Origin: Rhizobiaceae bacterium | Lineage (GTDB): Bacteria > Pseudomonadota > Alphaproteobacteria > Rhizobiales > Rhizobiaceae | Reading direction: 5' to 3' | DNA length: 64,000 nt | NCBI GenBank assembly: GCA_023953835.1 | Contig: JAMLJB010000001.1 | Coordinates: forward strand, 3,259,501-3,323,500 | The notes under the pieces: model-generated | The model's input: the letters and a program-made list of their open reading frames with translations, nothing else | Database searches by the model: none | What the model was told of the DNA's origin: nothing | In this document: positions 49,221-60,310 of the stretch, one piece after another | Layout: every line of letters starts with the position of its first letter | How positions within the stretch are numbered: position 1 is the first letter of the stretch | Made by a program: the position numbers and the translations under genes

Positions 49221-49776
49221 GGCAGCACAATCATACGAACCGCGCCTGAAGACGGTCTACAACGAGACCATTCGCAAGGCGATGCTCGAACAGTTCAAGT
49301 ACGACAACGAGATGCAGGTTCCCCGCATCGACAAGATCGTGCTCAACATGGGCGTTGGCGAAGCGACGGGCGACTCCAAGAAGCCGGCCGTTGCGGCCGA
49401 GGACTTGGCCCTGATTGCGGGCCAGAAGGCCGTCGTTACCCGTGCGCGCAAGTCGATTGCAGGTTTCAAGGTGCGCGAGAACATGCCGATCGGCGCGAAG
49501 GTCACCTTGCGCAAGGAACGGATGTACGAATTCCTTGACCGCTTGGTAAACATCGCTCTGCCGCGTGTCCGCGACTTCCGCGGCCTGAACCCGAAGAGCT
49601 TTGATGGTCGCGGCAACTACGCCATGGGTATCAAGGAGCACATCGTGTTCCCGGAGATCAACTACGACAAGGTCGATCAGATCTGGGGCATGGACATCAT
49701 CGTTTGTACGACCGCCAAGACGGATGACGAGGCCCGGGCACTGCTCAAGGCTTTCAACTTTCCGTTCCGGCAGTAA
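49213..49776 (+). CDS. rplE: 50S ribosomal protein L5
   Basis: 187-residue 5S rRNA-binding protein of the central protuberance. [40 protein letters not shown] and [17 protein letters not shown] are diagnostic. The start overlaps the end of rplX. Confidence 0.97.
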   Translation: MAKAAQSYEPRLKTVYNETIRKAMLEQFKYDNEMQVPRIDKIVLNMGVGEATGDSKKPAVAAEDLALIAGQKAVVTRARKSIAGFKVRENMPIGAKVTLRKERMYEFLDRLVNIALPRVRDFRGLNPKSFDGRGNYAMGIKEHIVFPEINYDKVDQIWGMDIIVCTTAKTDDEARALLKAFNFPFRQ

Positions 49777-49804
49777 CGGCAGCGAGAAAAGGAACGTTTG
49801 AGAA

Positions 49805-50110
49805 ATGGCAAAGACCAGCTCAGTTGAGAAGAACAATCGCCGTCGCAAGCTTGTGGCGCAGAACGCCGCCAAGCGCCGCGCGTTGAAGGCGATCATCATG
49901 GACCAGAAGCAGCCTCTCGAAGAGCGCTTCCAGGCGCAGTTGAAGCTTGCTGCGCTGCCGCGCAATGGCTCCAAGACCCGCATCCGCAACCGTTGCGAAG
50001 TGACGGGCCGTCCGCGCGCCTATTATCGCAAGCTGAAAATGTCCCGTATCGCTTTGCGCGAACTCGGCTCGCTGGGCATGGTGCCCGGCCTGGTCAAGTC
50101 GAGCTGGTAA
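49805..50110 (+). CDS. rpsN: 30S ribosomal protein S14 (zinc-free type)
   Basis: 101-residue S14 of the long form. The four zinc-ligand cysteines of the short type are absent. The C-terminal [20 protein letters not shown] and [19 protein letters not shown] are diagnostic. It sits between rplE and rpsH with short gaps. Confidence 0.97.
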   Translation: MAKTSSVEKNNRRRKLVAQNAAKRRALKAIIMDQKQPLEERFQAQLKLAALPRNGSKTRIRNRCEVTGRPRAYYRKLKMSRIALRELGSLGMVPGLVKSSW

Positions 50111-50123
50111 GGAGGGCTGAGAG

Positions 50124-50522
50124 ATGTCTGTTACTGATCCGCTCGGCGATATGCTGACCCGCATCCGCAACGCCTATGGCCGCAAGAAGAGCTCGGTCTC
50201 GACGCCGGCTTCGACGTTGCGCGCGCGCGTTCTGGAAGTGTTGAAGTCCGAAGGTTATATCCGCGACTTCAGCCAGACCGATTTCGGCAACGGAAAGTCC
50301 GAAATCGAAATCGAGCTGAAATATTTCGACGGCAAGCCGGTCGTGCGCGAGATCGCGCGTGTCTCGAAGCCGGGCCGCCGCGTCTATGTTTCGGCCAAGT
50401 CGATTCCGAACGTGGCGAATGGCCTGGGAATTTCGATCCTCTCCACGCCGAAGGGCGTGATGGCGGATCATCAGGCCCGAGACGAGAATGTCGGCGGGGA
50501 AATCCTCTGCCAGGTGTTCTGA
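50124..50522 (+). CDS. rpsH: 30S ribosomal protein S8
   Basis: 132-residue central-domain rRNA-binding protein, in E. coli the translational repressor of the spc operon. [20 protein letters not shown] and [20 protein letters not shown] are diagnostic. A 92-bp gap follows before rplF. Confidence 0.97.
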   Translation: MSVTDPLGDMLTRIRNAYGRKKSSVSTPASTLRARVLEVLKSEGYIRDFSQTDFGNGKSEIEIELKYFDGKPVVREIARVSKPGRRVYVSAKSIPNVANGLGISILSTPKGVMADHQARDENVGGEILCQVF

Positions 50523-50614
50523 TCGGCGTCTGAGCCGCCGGGCATTGAAATTGGACGAGGCCGATGGGGCATGCGCCCCACGGCGAACGCAAGTTTAGGA
50601 ACGAGGACAGAAAG

Positions 50615-51148
50615 ATGTCTCGTATTGGCAAGAAACCCGTCGCGGTTCCCCAGGGCGTCACCGCAAATGTCAACGGCCAGACCGTGACGGCGAAAGGCCC
50701 CAGGGGCGAGTTGAAGTTCGTCGTCAACGACGAAGTTCTGGTTAAGCTGGAAGGCACCGAAATCTCGGTCGAACCACGCGACCAGTCGAAGGACGCTCGC
50801 TCGAAATGGGGCATGTCGCGGACCCAGATCGTCAATATTCTCAATGGCGTAAAGGACGGCTTTGAGAAGAAGCTGGAGATCACGGGCGTCGGCTATCGCG
50901 CAGCGATGCAGGGCAAGAACCTTCAGCTCGCGCTCGGCTTCAGCCATGATGTGATCTACGAGACGCCGGATGGCATCACGATCAGCGTCCCGAAGCCCAC
51001 GGAGATTACCGTTGCGGGCATCGACAAGCAGCGTGTCGGCCAGGTGGCCGCCGAGATCCGCGAGTATCGCGGTCCCGAACCCTACAAGGGCAAGGGCGTG
51101 CGCTATGCTGGCGAGCGCATCGTGCGCAAGGAAGGCAAGAAGAAGTAG
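50615..51148 (+). CDS. rplF: 50S ribosomal protein L6
   Basis: 177-residue protein near the sarcin-ricin loop. [20 protein letters not shown] starts the protein; the signature [20 protein letters not shown] is near the C-terminus. ATG at 50615 is the real start although the frame is open upstream. Confidence 0.97.
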   Translation: MSRIGKKPVAVPQGVTANVNGQTVTAKGPRGELKFVVNDEVLVKLEGTEISVEPRDQSKDARSKWGMSRTQIVNILNGVKDGFEKKLEITGVGYRAAMQGKNLQLALGFSHDVIYETPDGITISVPKPTEITVAGIDKQRVGQVAAEIREYRGPEPYKGKGVRYAGERIVRKEGKKK

Positions 51149-51225
51149 TGCTACGGAAGGTGGTCGCGGGAGCAGGGCTACCGCAGATGGCTGCCGCCGT
51201 TTTCTAAGGCAAAAGGAAGTTGGCC

Positions 51226-51579
51226 ATGGCCGAGAAAGCATCGATTCAGAAGCGCGCGCAGCGCGTGCGCCGGCAGATCAAGAAGGTTGCGGGGGATCGC
51301 CCGCGCCTTTCCGTGCATCGTTCGTCGAAGCACATCTACGCGCAGATCATTGACGATGCGAAGGGCCACACGGTGGCGTCGGCGTCGTCGCTGGAGAAGG
51401 ACCAGCGTGGCAAGACCGGTGCGGACACCGGCGCCGCAGCTCTCGTGGGCAAGCTCGTTGCCGAGCGCGCGGTCAAGGCCGGCGTCAAGGACGTGGTGTT
51501 CGATCGCGGGGCATACATTTATCACGGTCGCGTCAAGGCGCTGGCCGAGGCAGCCCGTGAGGCCGGCCTGAACTTCTGA
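51226..51579 (+). CDS. rplR: 50S ribosomal protein L18
   Basis: 117-residue 5S rRNA-binding protein. [20 protein letters not shown] and [20 protein letters not shown] are diagnostic. ATG at 51226 is preferred over a TTG six bases upstream. Downstream, 51580-51693 is a 114-bp gap before rpsE with no gene. Confidence 0.97.
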   Translation: MAEKASIQKRAQRVRRQIKKVAGDRPRLSVHRSSKHIYAQIIDDAKGHTVASASSLEKDQRGKTGADTGAAALVGKLVAERAVKAGVKDVVFDRGAYIYHGRVKALAEAAREAGLNF

Positions 51580-51693
51580 GTTCGGCTTCGCGGAAGGTTG
51601 CGCGGATCCATGCTTGCAACCGGTCCGGTGTCGGTATAGACGCCGGGCTTCATTTTTAACCTGGTCAGTCCGGAAAAGAACAAGGAACAGGAT

Positions 51694-52263
51694 ATGGCAC
51701 AAGAACGTCGGGAAGGCGGCCGCGAGCGCGGTCGTGACCGTGAGGAGCGTGACGACGGCATCGTCGACAAGCTCGTACACATCAATCGCGTCGCCAAGGT
51801 CGTGAAGGGCGGCAAGCGCTTCGGCTTTGCCGCACTCGTCGTCGTCGGTGACCAGAAGGGCCGGGTCGGCTTCGGTCACGGCAAGGCGCGCGAAGTGCCG
51901 GAAGCGATCCGCAAGGCGACCGAGAGCGCCAAGCGCGACATGATCTTCGTTCCGCTGCGTTCGGGTCGTACCCTCCATCACGACGTGGAAGGTCGCTGGG
52001 GCGCTGGCCGCGTGCTGCTGCGCGCTGCGAAGCCCGGTACGGGCATCATCGCCGGCGGTCCGATGCGCGCCGTTTTCGAAACGGTCGGCATGCATGACGT
52101 GGTTGCGAAGTCGATGGGTTCGTCGAACCCATATAACATGGTTCGCGCCACGTTCGACGCGTTGAAGAGCCAGATGCATCCCAAGGATGTGGCGGCTGCG
52201 CGCGGCATCAAGTATTCGACACTTCAGGCTCGCCGCGGCTCCGCCGTGACGGCTGAAGAGTAA
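51694..52263 (+). CDS. rpsE: 30S ribosomal protein S5
   Basis: 189-residue fidelity protein. The S5 N-terminal domain ([20 protein letters not shown]) and [18 protein letters not shown] segment [20 protein letters not shown] are present. The first ~20 residues are very rich in Arg, Glu and Gly ([19 protein letters not shown]), an extension typical of rhizobial S5. Confidence 0.97.
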   Translation: MAQERREGGRERGRDREERDDGIVDKLVHINRVAKVVKGGKRFGFAALVVVGDQKGRVGFGHGKAREVPEAIRKATESAKRDMIFVPLRSGRTLHHDVEGRWGAGRVLLRAAKPGTGIIAGGPMRAVFETVGMHDVVAKSMGSSNPYNMVRATFDALKSQMHPKDVAAARGIKYSTLQARRGSAVTAEE

Positions 52264-52284
52264 GCCAGGGAAGGGATGACCGCC

Positions 52285-52482
52285 ATGGCCAGCAAAGCAG
52301 GTAAAACCGTAACCGTCGAACAGATCGGCAGCCCGATCCGCCAGCCGAAGAGCCAGCGTGCAACGCTCGTCGGCCTCGGATTGAACAAGCTGCATCGCCG
52401 TTCGACGCTCGAGGACACCCCGTCCGTCCGCGGCATGATCAATTCGGTCCCGCATCTCGTCCGCGTCGTGGACGAGAAGTAA
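52285..52482 (+). CDS. rpmD: 50S ribosomal protein L30
   Basis: 65-residue protein: [20 protein letters not shown] and [20 protein letters not shown] are diagnostic. ATG at 52285 (MASKAGK) and ATG at 52276 are both possible, since AGGGAAGGG lies at a usable distance from each. Confidence 0.95.
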   Translation: MASKAGKTVTVEQIGSPIRQPKSQRATLVGLGLNKLHRRSTLEDTPSVRGMINSVPHLVRVVDEK

Positions 52483-52501
52483 GCCGCGCAGGAGAACGAC
52501 C

Positions 52502-52978
52502 ATGAAACTGAACGAACTGCGTGACAAGGAAGGGGCAACCCATTCCCGCAAGCGTCTGGGCCGGGGTATTGGATCCGGCTCCGGCAAAACCGCCGGTCGC
52601 GGCGTCAAGGGCCAGAAGGCGCGCTCGGGCGTCGCCATCAACGGCTTCGAAGGCGGACAGATGCCGCTCTACCGGCGTCTGCCGAAGCGTGGCTTCAAGA
52701 AGCCGTTCGCCAAGTCTTTCAACGCCGTGTCCCTCGGTCGAATCCAGACCGCGATCGACGCCAAAAAGCTCGACGCCAAGGAGACGGTGAACGCCGAAGC
52801 GTTGCTCAAGGCCGGCGTCATCCGCCGCGTCAAGGACGGTGTTCGCCTGTTGGGCGGCGGCGAGTTGAAGGCGAAGGTCGCATTCGACATTGCAGGCGCC
52901 TCGAAATCCGCTGTCGCGGCGGTTGAAAAAGCGGGCGGCTCGGTGAAATTGCCCGAGCCGGCTGCGGTCGCCGAGTAA
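52502..52978 (+). CDS. rplO: 50S ribosomal protein L15
   Basis: 158-residue late-assembly protein. [20 protein letters not shown] and the glycine-rich [20 protein letters not shown] are diagnostic, with [20 protein letters not shown] 155-bp gap with a strong hairpin separates it from secY. Confidence 0.97.
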   Translation: MKLNELRDKEGATHSRKRLGRGIGSGSGKTAGRGVKGQKARSGVAINGFEGGQMPLYRRLPKRGFKKPFAKSFNAVSLGRIQTAIDAKKLDAKETVNAEALLKAGVIRRVKDGVRLLGGGELKAKVAFDIAGASKSAVAAVEKAGGSVKLPEPAAVAE

Positions 52979-52988
52979 TTTTGATGGA

Positions 52989-53016
52989 CAAGCGGCGGCC
53001 TTTGAGCCGCCGCTTG
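52989..53016 (+). other. 11-bp hairpin between rplO and secY
   Basis: A perfect stem CAAGCGGCGGC/GCCGCCGCTTG encloses a CTTTGA loop 11 bp after the rplO stop. No T-run follows, so it is more likely an mRNA processing or stabilising structure, or a partial terminator, than a full terminator. Confidence 0.5.
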
Positions 53017-53133
53017 CATCTTCGGGCCTGCACGCCTATGTCGTGACGACCCTTTCCGTGCTTCGCGCGGGCAATCCAGCATCAGAGTATGTGCGCCTTA
53101 GCGGCAGCGCGTGCTCTTACGGAGACCAGGTGC

Positions 53134-54474
53134 ATGGCATCGGCTGCTGAACAACTTGCTTCCAATCTGAATTTTGCGGCCTTCGCAAAAGCCGAAGACC
53201 TCAAGAAGCGTATCTGGTTCACGCTCGGCGCGCTGCTGGTTTATCGTCTCGGCACCTACATCCCGCTGCCGGGCATCAACCCCGACGCATTTGCACACGC
53301 ATTCCAGCAGCAGAGCCAAGGCGTCCTCGGCGTTTTCAATGCCTTCGCAGGCGGTGCGGTCGAGCGTATGGCGATCTTTGCGCTGGGCATCATGCCGTAC
53401 ATCTCCGCATCGATCATCATGCAGCTCATGACTTCCGTTATTCCGACGCTGGAAGCGTTGAAGAAGGAAGGTGAGCAGGGCCGCAAGATCATCAACCAGT
53501 ATACGCGCTACGGCACGGTGCTGCTGGCCATGGTGCAGGCCTACGGCATTTCCGTCGGACTAGAATCGGGGCAGGGGATCGTCACCGATCCGGGTTGGTT
53601 CTTCCGGCTCTCGACCGTGATCACGCTGACGGGCGGCACGATGTTCCTGATGTGGCTCGGCGAGCAGATCACGGCGCGCGGCATCGGCAACGGCATTTCG
53701 CTCATCATCTTCTCCGGTATCGTCGCAGGCCTGCCGCATGCGCTTGGACAGACGCTTGAGCTTGGCCGCACTGGAGCGATGTCCACGGGATTGATTCTCG
53801 GCATCATCGCGCTCTGCATTGTGGTGATCGGCGCAATCGTCTTCTTCGAGCGCGCGCAACGGCGCCTGCTGATCCAGTATCCGAAGCGGCAGATCGGCAA
53901 CCGCATGTTCCAGGGCGATACGTCGCACCTGCCGCTGAAACTGAACACCGCAGGCGTCATTCCGCCGATCTTCGCATCCTCGCTTTTGCTCCTGCCCGCG
54001 ACGCTCGCTGGCTTTTCGAACACGACCACCCTGCCGGGTTGGGCGAGCACGGCACTGGCGCTGCTCGGGCACGGCCAGCCGCTCTATATGCTGCTCTATG
54101 CGGCGATGATCGTATTCTTCTGCTTCTTTTATACCGCCATCGTGTTCAATCCGAAGGACACGGCAGACCAGTTGAAGAAGCATTCCGGCTTCATTCCCGG
54201 CTATCGCCCGGGCGAAAGGACCGCCGAATACATAGACTACGTGCTGACGCGCATAACCGCCGTCGGTGCAATCTATCTCGTTATTGTCTGCCTCATCCCG
54301 GAGTTTCTGATTTCCTGGGCTGGCGTGCCGTTCTACCTTGGTGGCACTTCGCTTTTGATCGTTGTCAGTGTAACGCTCGACACCGTCGCCCAAATCCAGG
54401 GGCACCTCATTGCGCATCAGTATGAGGGCCTCATCAAGAAATCGAAGCTGCGTGGGGGGAAAAGAGGAAAATGA
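53134..54474 (+). CDS. secY: Preprotein translocase subunit SecY
   Basis: 446-residue ten-helix channel of the Sec translocon. [20 protein letters not shown], the plug-region start [37 protein letters not shown] and [20 protein letters not shown] are diagnostic. ATG at 53134 ([10 protein letters not shown]) is chosen; an upstream ATG adds 15 unlikely residues. Its stop overlaps the adk start by four bases. Confidence 0.97.
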   Translation: MASAAEQLASNLNFAAFAKAEDLKKRIWFTLGALLVYRLGTYIPLPGINPDAFAHAFQQQSQGVLGVFNAFAGGAVERMAIFALGIMPYISASIIMQLMTSVIPTLEALKKEGEQGRKIINQYTRYGTVLLAMVQAYGISVGLESGQGIVTDPGWFFRLSTVITLTGGTMFLMWLGEQITARGIGNGISLIIFSGIVAGLPHALGQTLELGRTGAMSTGLILGIIALCIVVIGAIVFFERAQRRLLIQYPKRQIGNRMFQGDTSHLPLKLNTAGVIPPIFASSLLLLPATLAGFSNTTTLPGWASTALALLGHGQPLYMLLYAAMIVFFCFFYTAIVFNPKDTADQLKKHSGFIPGYRPGERTAEYIDYVLTRITAVGAIYLVIVCLIPEFLISWAGVPFYLGGTSLLIVVSVTLDTVAQIQGHLIAHQYEGLIKKSKLRGGKRGK

Positions 54475-55067
54475 GGCTTATTCTGCTTGGCCCGCCGGGG
54501 GCGGGAAAGGGGACACAAGCACAGCGCCTGATCGAAAAATTGGGTATCCCGCAGCTTTCCACAGGCGATATGCTGCGCGCGGCCGTGAAGGCCGGAACTG
54601 AAGTCGGAAAGCGCGCCAAGGCTGTGATGGATGCCGGCGAACTCGTGTCGGACGAGATCGTCAATGCGATTGTCGCCGAGCGCATCGATCAATCTGACTG
54701 CGCGCAGGGTTTCATCCTCGATGGCTATCCGCGCACACTTCAGCAGGCAGATGCGGTCGAAGAGATGCTGGCGGCCCGCGATCTCGGGCTGGATGCCGTG
54801 ATCGAACTCATCGTCGATGACAAGGCGCTTGTCGGGCGCATCGTGAAACGCGCCCAGGACGCCGAGGCCGCCGGACAGCCGGTTCGCAAAGACGACAATC
54901 CCGCCGTGTTTGAAGAGCGTCTGCGCGAATATTACAAGAAGACCGCGCCGCTGACCGGCTACTACTACGCCAAGCGTATGCTGCGCGACGTGGACGGCAT
55001 GCAATCCATCGATCGGGTGACGGCTGACATTGAAGCCATTCTGGCGTCGGTCGGTAACAAAAGATAG
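54471..55067 (+). CDS. adk: Adenylate kinase (short form)
   Basis: 198-residue enzyme interconverting ATP+AMP and 2 ADP. P-loop [17 protein letters not shown]-site [10 protein letters not shown] and [16 protein letters not shown] are present. It is shorter than E. coli Adk because the LID insertion is missing, as usual in alphaproteobacteria. ATGA overlap with secY indicates coupling. Confidence 0.97.
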   Translation: MRLILLGPPGAGKGTQAQRLIEKLGIPQLSTGDMLRAAVKAGTEVGKRAKAVMDAGELVSDEIVNAIVAERIDQSDCAQGFILDGYPRTLQQADAVEEMLAARDLGLDAVIELIVDDKALVGRIVKRAQDAEAAGQPVRKDDNPAVFEERLREYYKKTAPLTGYYYAKRMLRDVDGMQSIDRVTADIEAILASVGNKR

Positions 55068-55114
55068 AAGCTGCTGTTGACTTGGCCGCGGACGTGAACT
55101 ATCTGCGGCGCACA

Positions 55115-55174
55115 TTCCAATCAGGAAACGGGCTGGCCGCTCTTGTATGAGCGTGGCCGGCTTTTTGATTGGAA
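55115..55174 (+). terminator. Nested terminator-like hairpin between adk and rpsM
   Basis: A hairpin with two stem blocks, GCTGGCC/GGCCGGC (one G-U pair) and GCTC/GAGC with a 2-base bulge, spans 55132-55161 and is followed by TTTTT. An additional 9-bp outer stem TTCCAATCA/TGATTGGAA (55115-55123 with 55166-55174) encloses it and uses the last T of the run. The alternative pairings suggest an attenuator separating the spc and alpha operons. Confidence 0.65.
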
Positions 55175-55249
55175 CACCCGCAAGGGCCGGCCTCCACCGG
55201 ACGCGGGTCAACCCGAGCGCCGGATGTCCGGCCCACATGGAGAAATGAT

Positions 55250-55618
55250 ATGGCTCGTATAGCCGGCGTCAACATACCGACCAACAAGCGCGTCGTGATC
55301 GCGCTTCAGTACATTCACGGCATTGGCAAGAAGTTCGCGCAGGAAATCATCGACAAGGTGGGCATTCCCGCCGATCGCCGCGTGAACCAGTTGACCGACG
55401 CCGAAGTGCTCGCGATCCGCGAGACAATCGACCGCGACTACCAGGTGGAAGGCGACCTGCGCCGCGACGTGTCGATGAATATCAAGCGCCTGATGGATCT
55501 GGGCAGCTATCGCGGCCTGCGCCATCGTCGCAACCTGCCGGTCCGCGGCCAGCGCACGCATACCAATGCGCGCGCCCGCAAGGGTCCCCGCAAGGCGATC
55601 GCCGGCAAGAAGAAGTAA
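55250..55618 (+). CDS. rpsM: 30S ribosomal protein S13
   Basis: 122-residue head protein at the subunit interface. [20 protein letters not shown] and [20 protein letters not shown] are diagnostic. ATG at 55250 is the family start; GGAG precedes it. First gene of the alpha operon, downstream of a terminator-like structure. Confidence 0.97.
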   Translation: MARIAGVNIPTNKRVVIALQYIHGIGKKFAQEIIDKVGIPADRRVNQLTDAEVLAIRETIDRDYQVEGDLRRDVSMNIKRLMDLGSYRGLRHRRNLPVRGQRTHTNARARKGPRKAIAGKKK

Positions 55619-55718
55619 TTCAGGAGACCGGCGGGCCGGACCAATGGTCGTCCGCCGATTTCTTGTGGTGTAGCCGCTGGTGTTACGGCGGTGTTGAGAT
55701 CAACTGGAAGGACATTGA

Positions 55719-56108
55719 ATGGCCAAGGAAGCCACCCGCGTTCGCCGTCGCGAACGCAAGAACATTTCGTCGGGCGTCGCGCACGTCAATTCGAGCTTCA
55801 ACAACACGATGATCACGATCAGCGATGCTCAGGGCAACGCGATCGCCTGGTCGTCTGCTGGCGCTCAGGGCTTCAAGGGATCGCGCAAGTCGACTCCGTT
55901 CGCGGCACAGGTCGCAGCCGAGGATGTTGCCAAGAAGGCGCAGGAACACGGCATGCGCACGCTGGAAGTGGAAGTCTGCGGCCCGGGCTCGGGTCGTGAG
56001 TCGGCGCTTCGTGCGTTGCAGGCGGCGGGCTTCACGATCACGTCGATCCGCGACGTGACGCCGATCCCGCACAATGGCTGCCGTCCGCGCAAGAAGCGCC
56101 GCGTCTGA
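55719..56108 (+). CDS. rpsK: 30S ribosomal protein S11
   Basis: 129-residue platform protein. [40 protein letters not shown] and [18 protein letters not shown] are diagnostic. rpsD, which lies between rpsK and rpoA in E. coli, is absent here, as usual in alphaproteobacteria. Confidence 0.98.
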   Translation: MAKEATRVRRRERKNISSGVAHVNSSFNNTMITISDAQGNAIAWSSAGAQGFKGSRKSTPFAAQVAAEDVAKKAQEHGMRTLEVEVCGPGSGRESALRALQAAGFTITSIRDVTPIPHNGCRPRKKRRV

Positions 56109-56238
56109 TTTGAACCGAACTGCCGCGCGAGCGCGCGATCTGTTTTGCCGGCATGTCCGGCGAGGCAACCGGCGCTCCTCCACGGTTTCCAGGTCGCCCG
56201 TCACGATTGGATGGTGCGGGCAAACGGAAGGAAAAACC

Positions 56239-57249
56239 ATGATCCAGAAAAACTGGCAGGAATTGATAAAGCCCAACAAGATCGACTTCACGTCGAAGGG
56301 GCGCACGCTCACAACGCTGGTGGCGGAACCGCTGGAGCGCGGCTTCGGCCTGACGCTCGGCAACGCGTTGCGCCGCGTCTTGCTGTCGTCCTTGCGGGGC
56401 GCTGCCGTAACTGCCGTGCAGATCGACGGTGTGTTGCATGAGTTCTCTTCGATCCCGGGCGTTCGCGAGGACGTGACGGATATCGTGCTGAACATCAAAG
56501 AGATCGCGATTCGCATGGAAGGCGATGGTCCGAAGCGCATGGTCGTGCGCAAGCAGGGCCCGGGCGCCGTGCTCGCTGGTGACATCCAGACTGTCGGCGA
56601 TGTCGAGATCCTGAACCCGGACCATGTGATCTGCACGCTCGATGATGGCGCCGAGATCCGCATGGAGTTCACGGTCGATACAGGCAAGGGCTATGTTCCC
56701 GCCGAGCGCAATCGCGCCGAGGATGCGCCGATCGGGCTCATTCCGGTAGACAGCCTCTATTCGCCGGTCAAGAAGGTCTCCTACAAGGTCGAGAACACCC
56801 GCGAGGGCCAGGTTCTGGACTATGACAAGCTGACCATGACCATTGAGACGAACGGCTCGGTGTCGGGCGAGGATGCGGTGGCGTTCGCGGCGCGCATCCT
56901 GCAGGACCAGCTCGGGCTTTTCGTGAATTTCGAGGAGCCGCAGAAGGAAGTCGCTTCCGAAGCCGTCACCGAGCTTGCCTTCAACCCTTCGCTTCTCAAG
57001 AAGGTCGACGAGCTGGAGCTTTCGGTGCGTTCGGCCAACTGCCTCAAGAACGATAACATCGTCTATATCGGCGACCTGATCCAGAAGACGGAAGCCGAGA
57101 TGCTGCGGACGCCGAATTTCGGGCGCAAGTCGCTCAACGAGATCAAGGAAGTGCTCGCGGCTATGGGCCTTCATCTTGGCATGGAAGTGCCGGATTGGCC
57201 GCCGGACAACATCGAAGACCTCGCAAAGCGTTACGAAGACCAATATTGA
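56239..57249 (+). CDS. rpoA: DNA-directed RNA polymerase subunit alpha
   Basis: 336-residue subunit. The N-terminal dimerisation domain has [20 protein letters not shown], and the C-terminal domain has [20 protein letters not shown] and [20 protein letters not shown], which contact UP elements and activators. ATG at 56239 ([10 protein letters not shown]) is the family start after GGAAGGAAA. Third gene of the alpha operon. Confidence 0.98.
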   Translation: MIQKNWQELIKPNKIDFTSKGRTLTTLVAEPLERGFGLTLGNALRRVLLSSLRGAAVTAVQIDGVLHEFSSIPGVREDVTDIVLNIKEIAIRMEGDGPKRMVVRKQGPGAVLAGDIQTVGDVEILNPDHVICTLDDGAEIRMEFTVDTGKGYVPAERNRAEDAPIGLIPVDSLYSPVKKVSYKVENTREGQVLDYDKLTMTIETNGSVSGEDAVAFAARILQDQLGLFVNFEEPQKEVASEAVTELAFNPSLLKKVDELELSVRSANCLKNDNIVYIGDLIQKTEAEMLRTPNFGRKSLNEIKEVLAAMGLHLGMEVPDWPPDNIEDLAKRYEDQY

Positions 57250-57334
57250 GCATGACGCCGGGGCGGAAGCTCCGGCCATGCGGCAAAACACCTGAGGCGC
57301 GACGAGCGCCCAACCGAAACCAAGGAGAAGAGCC

Positions 57335-57766
57335 ATGCGTCACGGATTTGCCGGCCGCCGGTTCGCCCGCAGCGTGAGCCACCGAAAGGCGATGTTCGCC
57401 AATCTCGCTGCTTCGCTCATCGAACATGAGCAGATCGTCACCACGCTTCCGAAGGCGAAGGACCTGCGTCCGATCGTCGAGAAGCTTGTCACGCTTGGCA
57501 AGCGCGGCGACTTGCACGCCCGGCGGCAGGTTATCGCGCAGATCGGCAACGAGCATCTCGTGAAGCGCCTGTTCGAAACCATCGCGCCGCGCTATGCGCA
57601 GCGCAATGGCGGATATCTGCGCATCATGAAGGCGGGCTTCCGCCACGGTGACAACGCCCCGCTCGCGGTGATCGAATTCGTCGACCGCGACGTTTCGGCC
57701 AAGGGCGCGGGCGACAAGGCCCGTGTCGAAGCCGAAGCCGCGGATGAACAGGCCGAAGCAGCCTGA
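57335..57766 (+). CDS. rplQ: 50S ribosomal protein L17
   Basis: 143-residue protein near the tunnel exit. [20 protein letters not shown] and [24 protein letters not shown] [20 protein letters not shown] are diagnostic. The C-terminal ~20 residues are acidic and Ala-rich. Last gene of the alpha operon; here it is followed by tRNA-Trp and secE. Confidence 0.97.
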   Translation: MRHGFAGRRFARSVSHRKAMFANLAASLIEHEQIVTTLPKAKDLRPIVEKLVTLGKRGDLHARRQVIAQIGNEHLVKRLFETIAPRYAQRNGGYLRIMKAGFRHGDNAPLAVIEFVDRDVSAKGAGDKARVEAEAADEQAEAA

Positions 57767-57845
57767 GAACGCGAAGGCGCGCGCGACCCGATCAGGGTCC
57801 GCCGCGCGCAGGCGAGATGCGTTTTTCCGCGTGGAAGCGCCGCAG

Positions 57846-57866
57846 CCTCCCTTGAAACAAGGGGGG
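57846..57866 (+). terminator. Hairpin between rplQ and tRNA-Trp
   Basis: CCTCCCTT pairs with AAGGGGGG (one G-U pair) around GAAAC. AATTGTG follows rather than a clean T-run. A second G+C-rich dyad with ACCC/GGGT at its tip lies just after the rplQ stop. Together they may end the alpha operon transcript. Confidence 0.4.
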
Positions 57867-57892
57867 AATTGTGAAAAGAGAGCGTCCTCGCT

Positions 57893-57968
<76 letters not shown>

Positions 57969-58160
57969 GTTCCTCGGGATTATCGCTCGTCTTGCGACAA
58001 TCGAGGAAATCTGGCATAGAAATGCCATAGCCGGAACGGGACGACTGGATGGTTCCGACGCGGCGCTTGGTGAGGTGGAGGTGTTTGCGCCCTTGCATAT
58101 GGGGCAAAACGTCTCTATGTAGATCGACGGACACGCGGTGCGTGGAGCTGGGAAGCTGGC

Positions 58161-58189
58161 TTTACGCACCTTTGTTGCGTGTCTAGAAT
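58161..58189 (+). promoter_or_regulatory. Probable sigma-70 promoter for secE-nusG
   Basis: TTTACG (58161-58166), a 17-bp spacer and TAGAAT (58184-58189) form a good housekeeping promoter 84 bp before the secE ATG. The -10 hexamer matches five of six consensus positions. Confidence 0.6.
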
Positions 58190-58272
58190 GGCCGGGCCGA
58201 ATCGCGATGGCGTGCAGGCGCAAGGCAAATCCAGAAGGCCCGGAACACGGGCTCACGAGAACAGAGCGGCGA

Positions 58273-58473
58273 ATGGCAAAGACGACGAACCCCTTTACCT
58301 TCATTCAGCAGGTAAGGGCCGAGACCGGCAAGGTCACCTGGCCATCGCGCCGCGAGACGCTGATCTCGACGGTCATGGTTCTTGTATTCTCGCTGATCGC
58401 CATGGCGTTCTTTTTCGTTGCCGACCAGGCCATGGCAAAAGCGGTCGAATTCATTCTGGGCATCGGCCGCTGA
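58273..58473 (+). CDS. secE: Preprotein translocase subunit SecE
   Basis: 66-residue single-span SecE of the short type. MAKTTNPFTFIQQVRAETGK, the amphipathic KVTWPSRRETLISTVMV and one C-terminal membrane segment (VFSLIAMAFFFVADQAM) are visible. It clamps SecY in the translocon. ATG at 58273 is preceded by GAGCGGCGA. It lies 26 bp before nusG. Confidence 0.96.
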   Translation: MAKTTNPFTFIQQVRAETGKVTWPSRRETLISTVMVLVFSLIAMAFFFVADQAMAKAVEFILGIGR

Positions 58474-58499
58474 TTGCGGCTACAAGGACTGATTTTAAG

Positions 58500-59027
58500 A
58501 TGACTGCTCGCTGGTACATCGTTCACGCCTATTCGAACTTCGAGAAGAAGGTCGCGGAAGATATAGAGCACAAGGCCCGGCAGAAGGGGCTTTCGGAGCA
58601 GATCGAGAAGATCGTCGTGCCGACGGAAAAGGTCGTCGAGGTTCGTCGGGGCCGCAAGATCGATGCGGAGCGCAAGTTCTTCCCGGGCTACGTGCTGCTG
58701 AAGGCGAACCTGACCGATGCGGTGTTCTCGCTTGTGAAGAACACGCCCAAGGTAACTGGTTTTCTTGGGGATTCCAAGCCGGTGCCGATCACCGAGGCGG
58801 AAGCCGAACGCATTCTCAACCAGGTTCAGGAAGGTGTGGACCGGCCAAAGCCGTCCGTTACTTTCGAGATCGGCGAGCAGGTGCGGGTTTCGGACGGTCC
58901 GTTCGCTTCCTTCAACGGTTTCGTGCAGGAAGTCGATCAGGAGCGCGCGCGCCTCAAGGTGGAAGTTTCGATTTTTGGCCGGGCTGTCCCGGTCGATCTG
59001 GAATTCGGACAGGTCGAGAAGGCCTGA
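58500..59027 (+). CDS. nusG: Transcription termination/antitermination protein NusG
   Basis: 175-residue RNA polymerase elongation factor. The NGN domain (MTARWYIVHAYSNFEKKVAE, FFPGYVLLKANLTDAVFSLV) is followed by a KOW domain (IGEQVRVSDGPFASFNGFVQ). It couples polymerase to ribosome (through S10) or Rho. The 148-bp gap to rplK holds an 8-bp hairpin at 59034-59053 with a GCAA loop. Confidence 0.97.
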   Translation: MTARWYIVHAYSNFEKKVAEDIEHKARQKGLSEQIEKIVVPTEKVVEVRRGRKIDAERKFFPGYVLLKANLTDAVFSLVKNTPKVTGFLGDSKPVPITEAEAERILNQVQEGVDRPKPSVTFEIGEQVRVSDGPFASFNGFVQEVDQERARLKVEVSIFGRAVPVDLEFGQVEKA

Positions 59028-59175
59028 TCCGGCCGCGATCCGCAAGGATCGCGACGCCGACGGGAAACTGTCGGAAGAATGGTGGGAGGCGAAGGCGGCT
59101 TTTGCCGGCTGCCTGAACCGGACCACCAAACTGCAACCGCCGGCACGTCCGGCACAATGTGAAGGCAGGTAAGAG

Positions 59176-59604
59176 ATGGCTAAGAAAGTTGCAGGCCAGC
59201 TCAAGCTGCAGGTTTCCGCAGGCTCGGCGACACCGTCGCCGCCGATCGGTCCCGCACTTGGTCAGCGTGGCATCAACATCATGGAATTCTGCAAGGCGTT
59301 CAATGCGCAGACGCAGGAAATGGAAAAGGGTTCGCCGATTCCCGTGGTGATCACTTATTATCAGGACAAGTCATTCACCTTCGTGATGAAGACGCCACCG
59401 GTGAGCTATTTCCTGAAAAAGGCCGCGAAGCTGAAATCCGGTTCGAAGGAGCCGGGCAAGGTGAAGGCCGGGCAGATCGGTCGCGACGAAGTGCGCAAGA
59501 TCGCCGAAGCCAAGATGAAGGACCTCAACGCCAACGACGTGGATGCAGCGATGCGCATGGTTGAAGGCTCGGCCCGTTCGATGGGCCTGGAAGTGGTGGG
59601 CTGA
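59176..59604 (+). CDS. rplK: 50S ribosomal protein L11
   Basis: 142-residue protein of the GTPase-associated centre. [20 protein letters not shown], the proline-rich [19 protein letters not shown] and the C-terminal [20 protein letters not shown] are diagnostic. In E. coli L1 represses this operon at the rplK leader. It lies four bases before rplA. Confidence 0.97.
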   Translation: MAKKVAGQLKLQVSAGSATPSPPIGPALGQRGINIMEFCKAFNAQTQEMEKGSPIPVVITYYQDKSFTFVMKTPPVSYFLKKAAKLKSGSKEPGKVKAGQIGRDEVRKIAEAKMKDLNANDVDAAMRMVEGSARSMGLEVVG

Positions 59605-59608
59605 GATC

Positions 59609-60310
59609 ATGGCTAAGGTTTCCAAGCGTATTGCCAAGGCGCGCGAGGGTATTGACCCGAACAAGGCCTATTCGCTCGAAGATGCGGTGAAGCTGCTGAA
59701 GGATCGCGCATCGGCGAAATTCGACGAGACGATCGAGGTCGCAATGAATCTCGGAGTCGATCCTCGCCATGCGGACCAAATGGTGCGCGGCGTGGTCAAC
59801 TTGCCGAACGGAACCGGCCGCAATGTGCGGGTTGCGGTTTTCGCCAAGGGCGCGAAGGCCGATGAGGCGACCGCCGCCGGGGCCGACCTGGTGGGCGCCG
59901 AGGATCTGGTCGAGATCGTCCAGAAGGGCGAGATCAATTTCGACCGTTGCATCGCAACGCCCGACCTGATGCCGCTCGTCGGTCGTCTGGGCAAGGTTCT
60001 AGGTCCGCGCGGCATGATGCCGAACCCGAAGGTCGGCACCGTGACCATGGATGTGGCTGCGGCTGTGAAGGCGTCAAAGGGTGGCGCGGTCGAGTTCCGC
60101 GTCGAAAAGGCGGGCATCGTTCATGCGGGCGTCGGCAAGGTGTCGTTCGATGCCAATGCGATCGCCGAGAATGTACGCGCGTTCACCGATGCGGTGACCA
60201 AGGCCAAGCCGGCTGGCGCGAAGGGCAACTATGTCAAGAAGGTCTCCGTGACCTCGACAATGGGCCCGGGCCTCAAGCTCGATATCGCGTCGCTGAATCC
60301 GGCGCAGTAA
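59609..60310 (+). CDS. rplA: 50S ribosomal protein L1
   Basis: 233-residue stalk protein and, in E. coli, translational repressor of rpl[42 protein letters not shown] and [20 protein letters not shown] are diagnostic. ATG at 59609 follows rplK directly. Confidence 0.97.
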   Translation: MAKVSKRIAKAREGIDPNKAYSLEDAVKLLKDRASAKFDETIEVAMNLGVDPRHADQMVRGVVNLPNGTGRNVRVAVFAKGAKADEATAAGADLVGAEDLVEIVQKGEINFDRCIATPDLMPLVGRLGKVLGPRGMMPNPKVGTVTMDVAAAVKASKGGAVEFRVEKAGIVHAGVGKVSFDANAIAENVRAFTDAVTKAKPAGAKGNYVKKVSVTSTMGPGLKLDIASLNPAQ

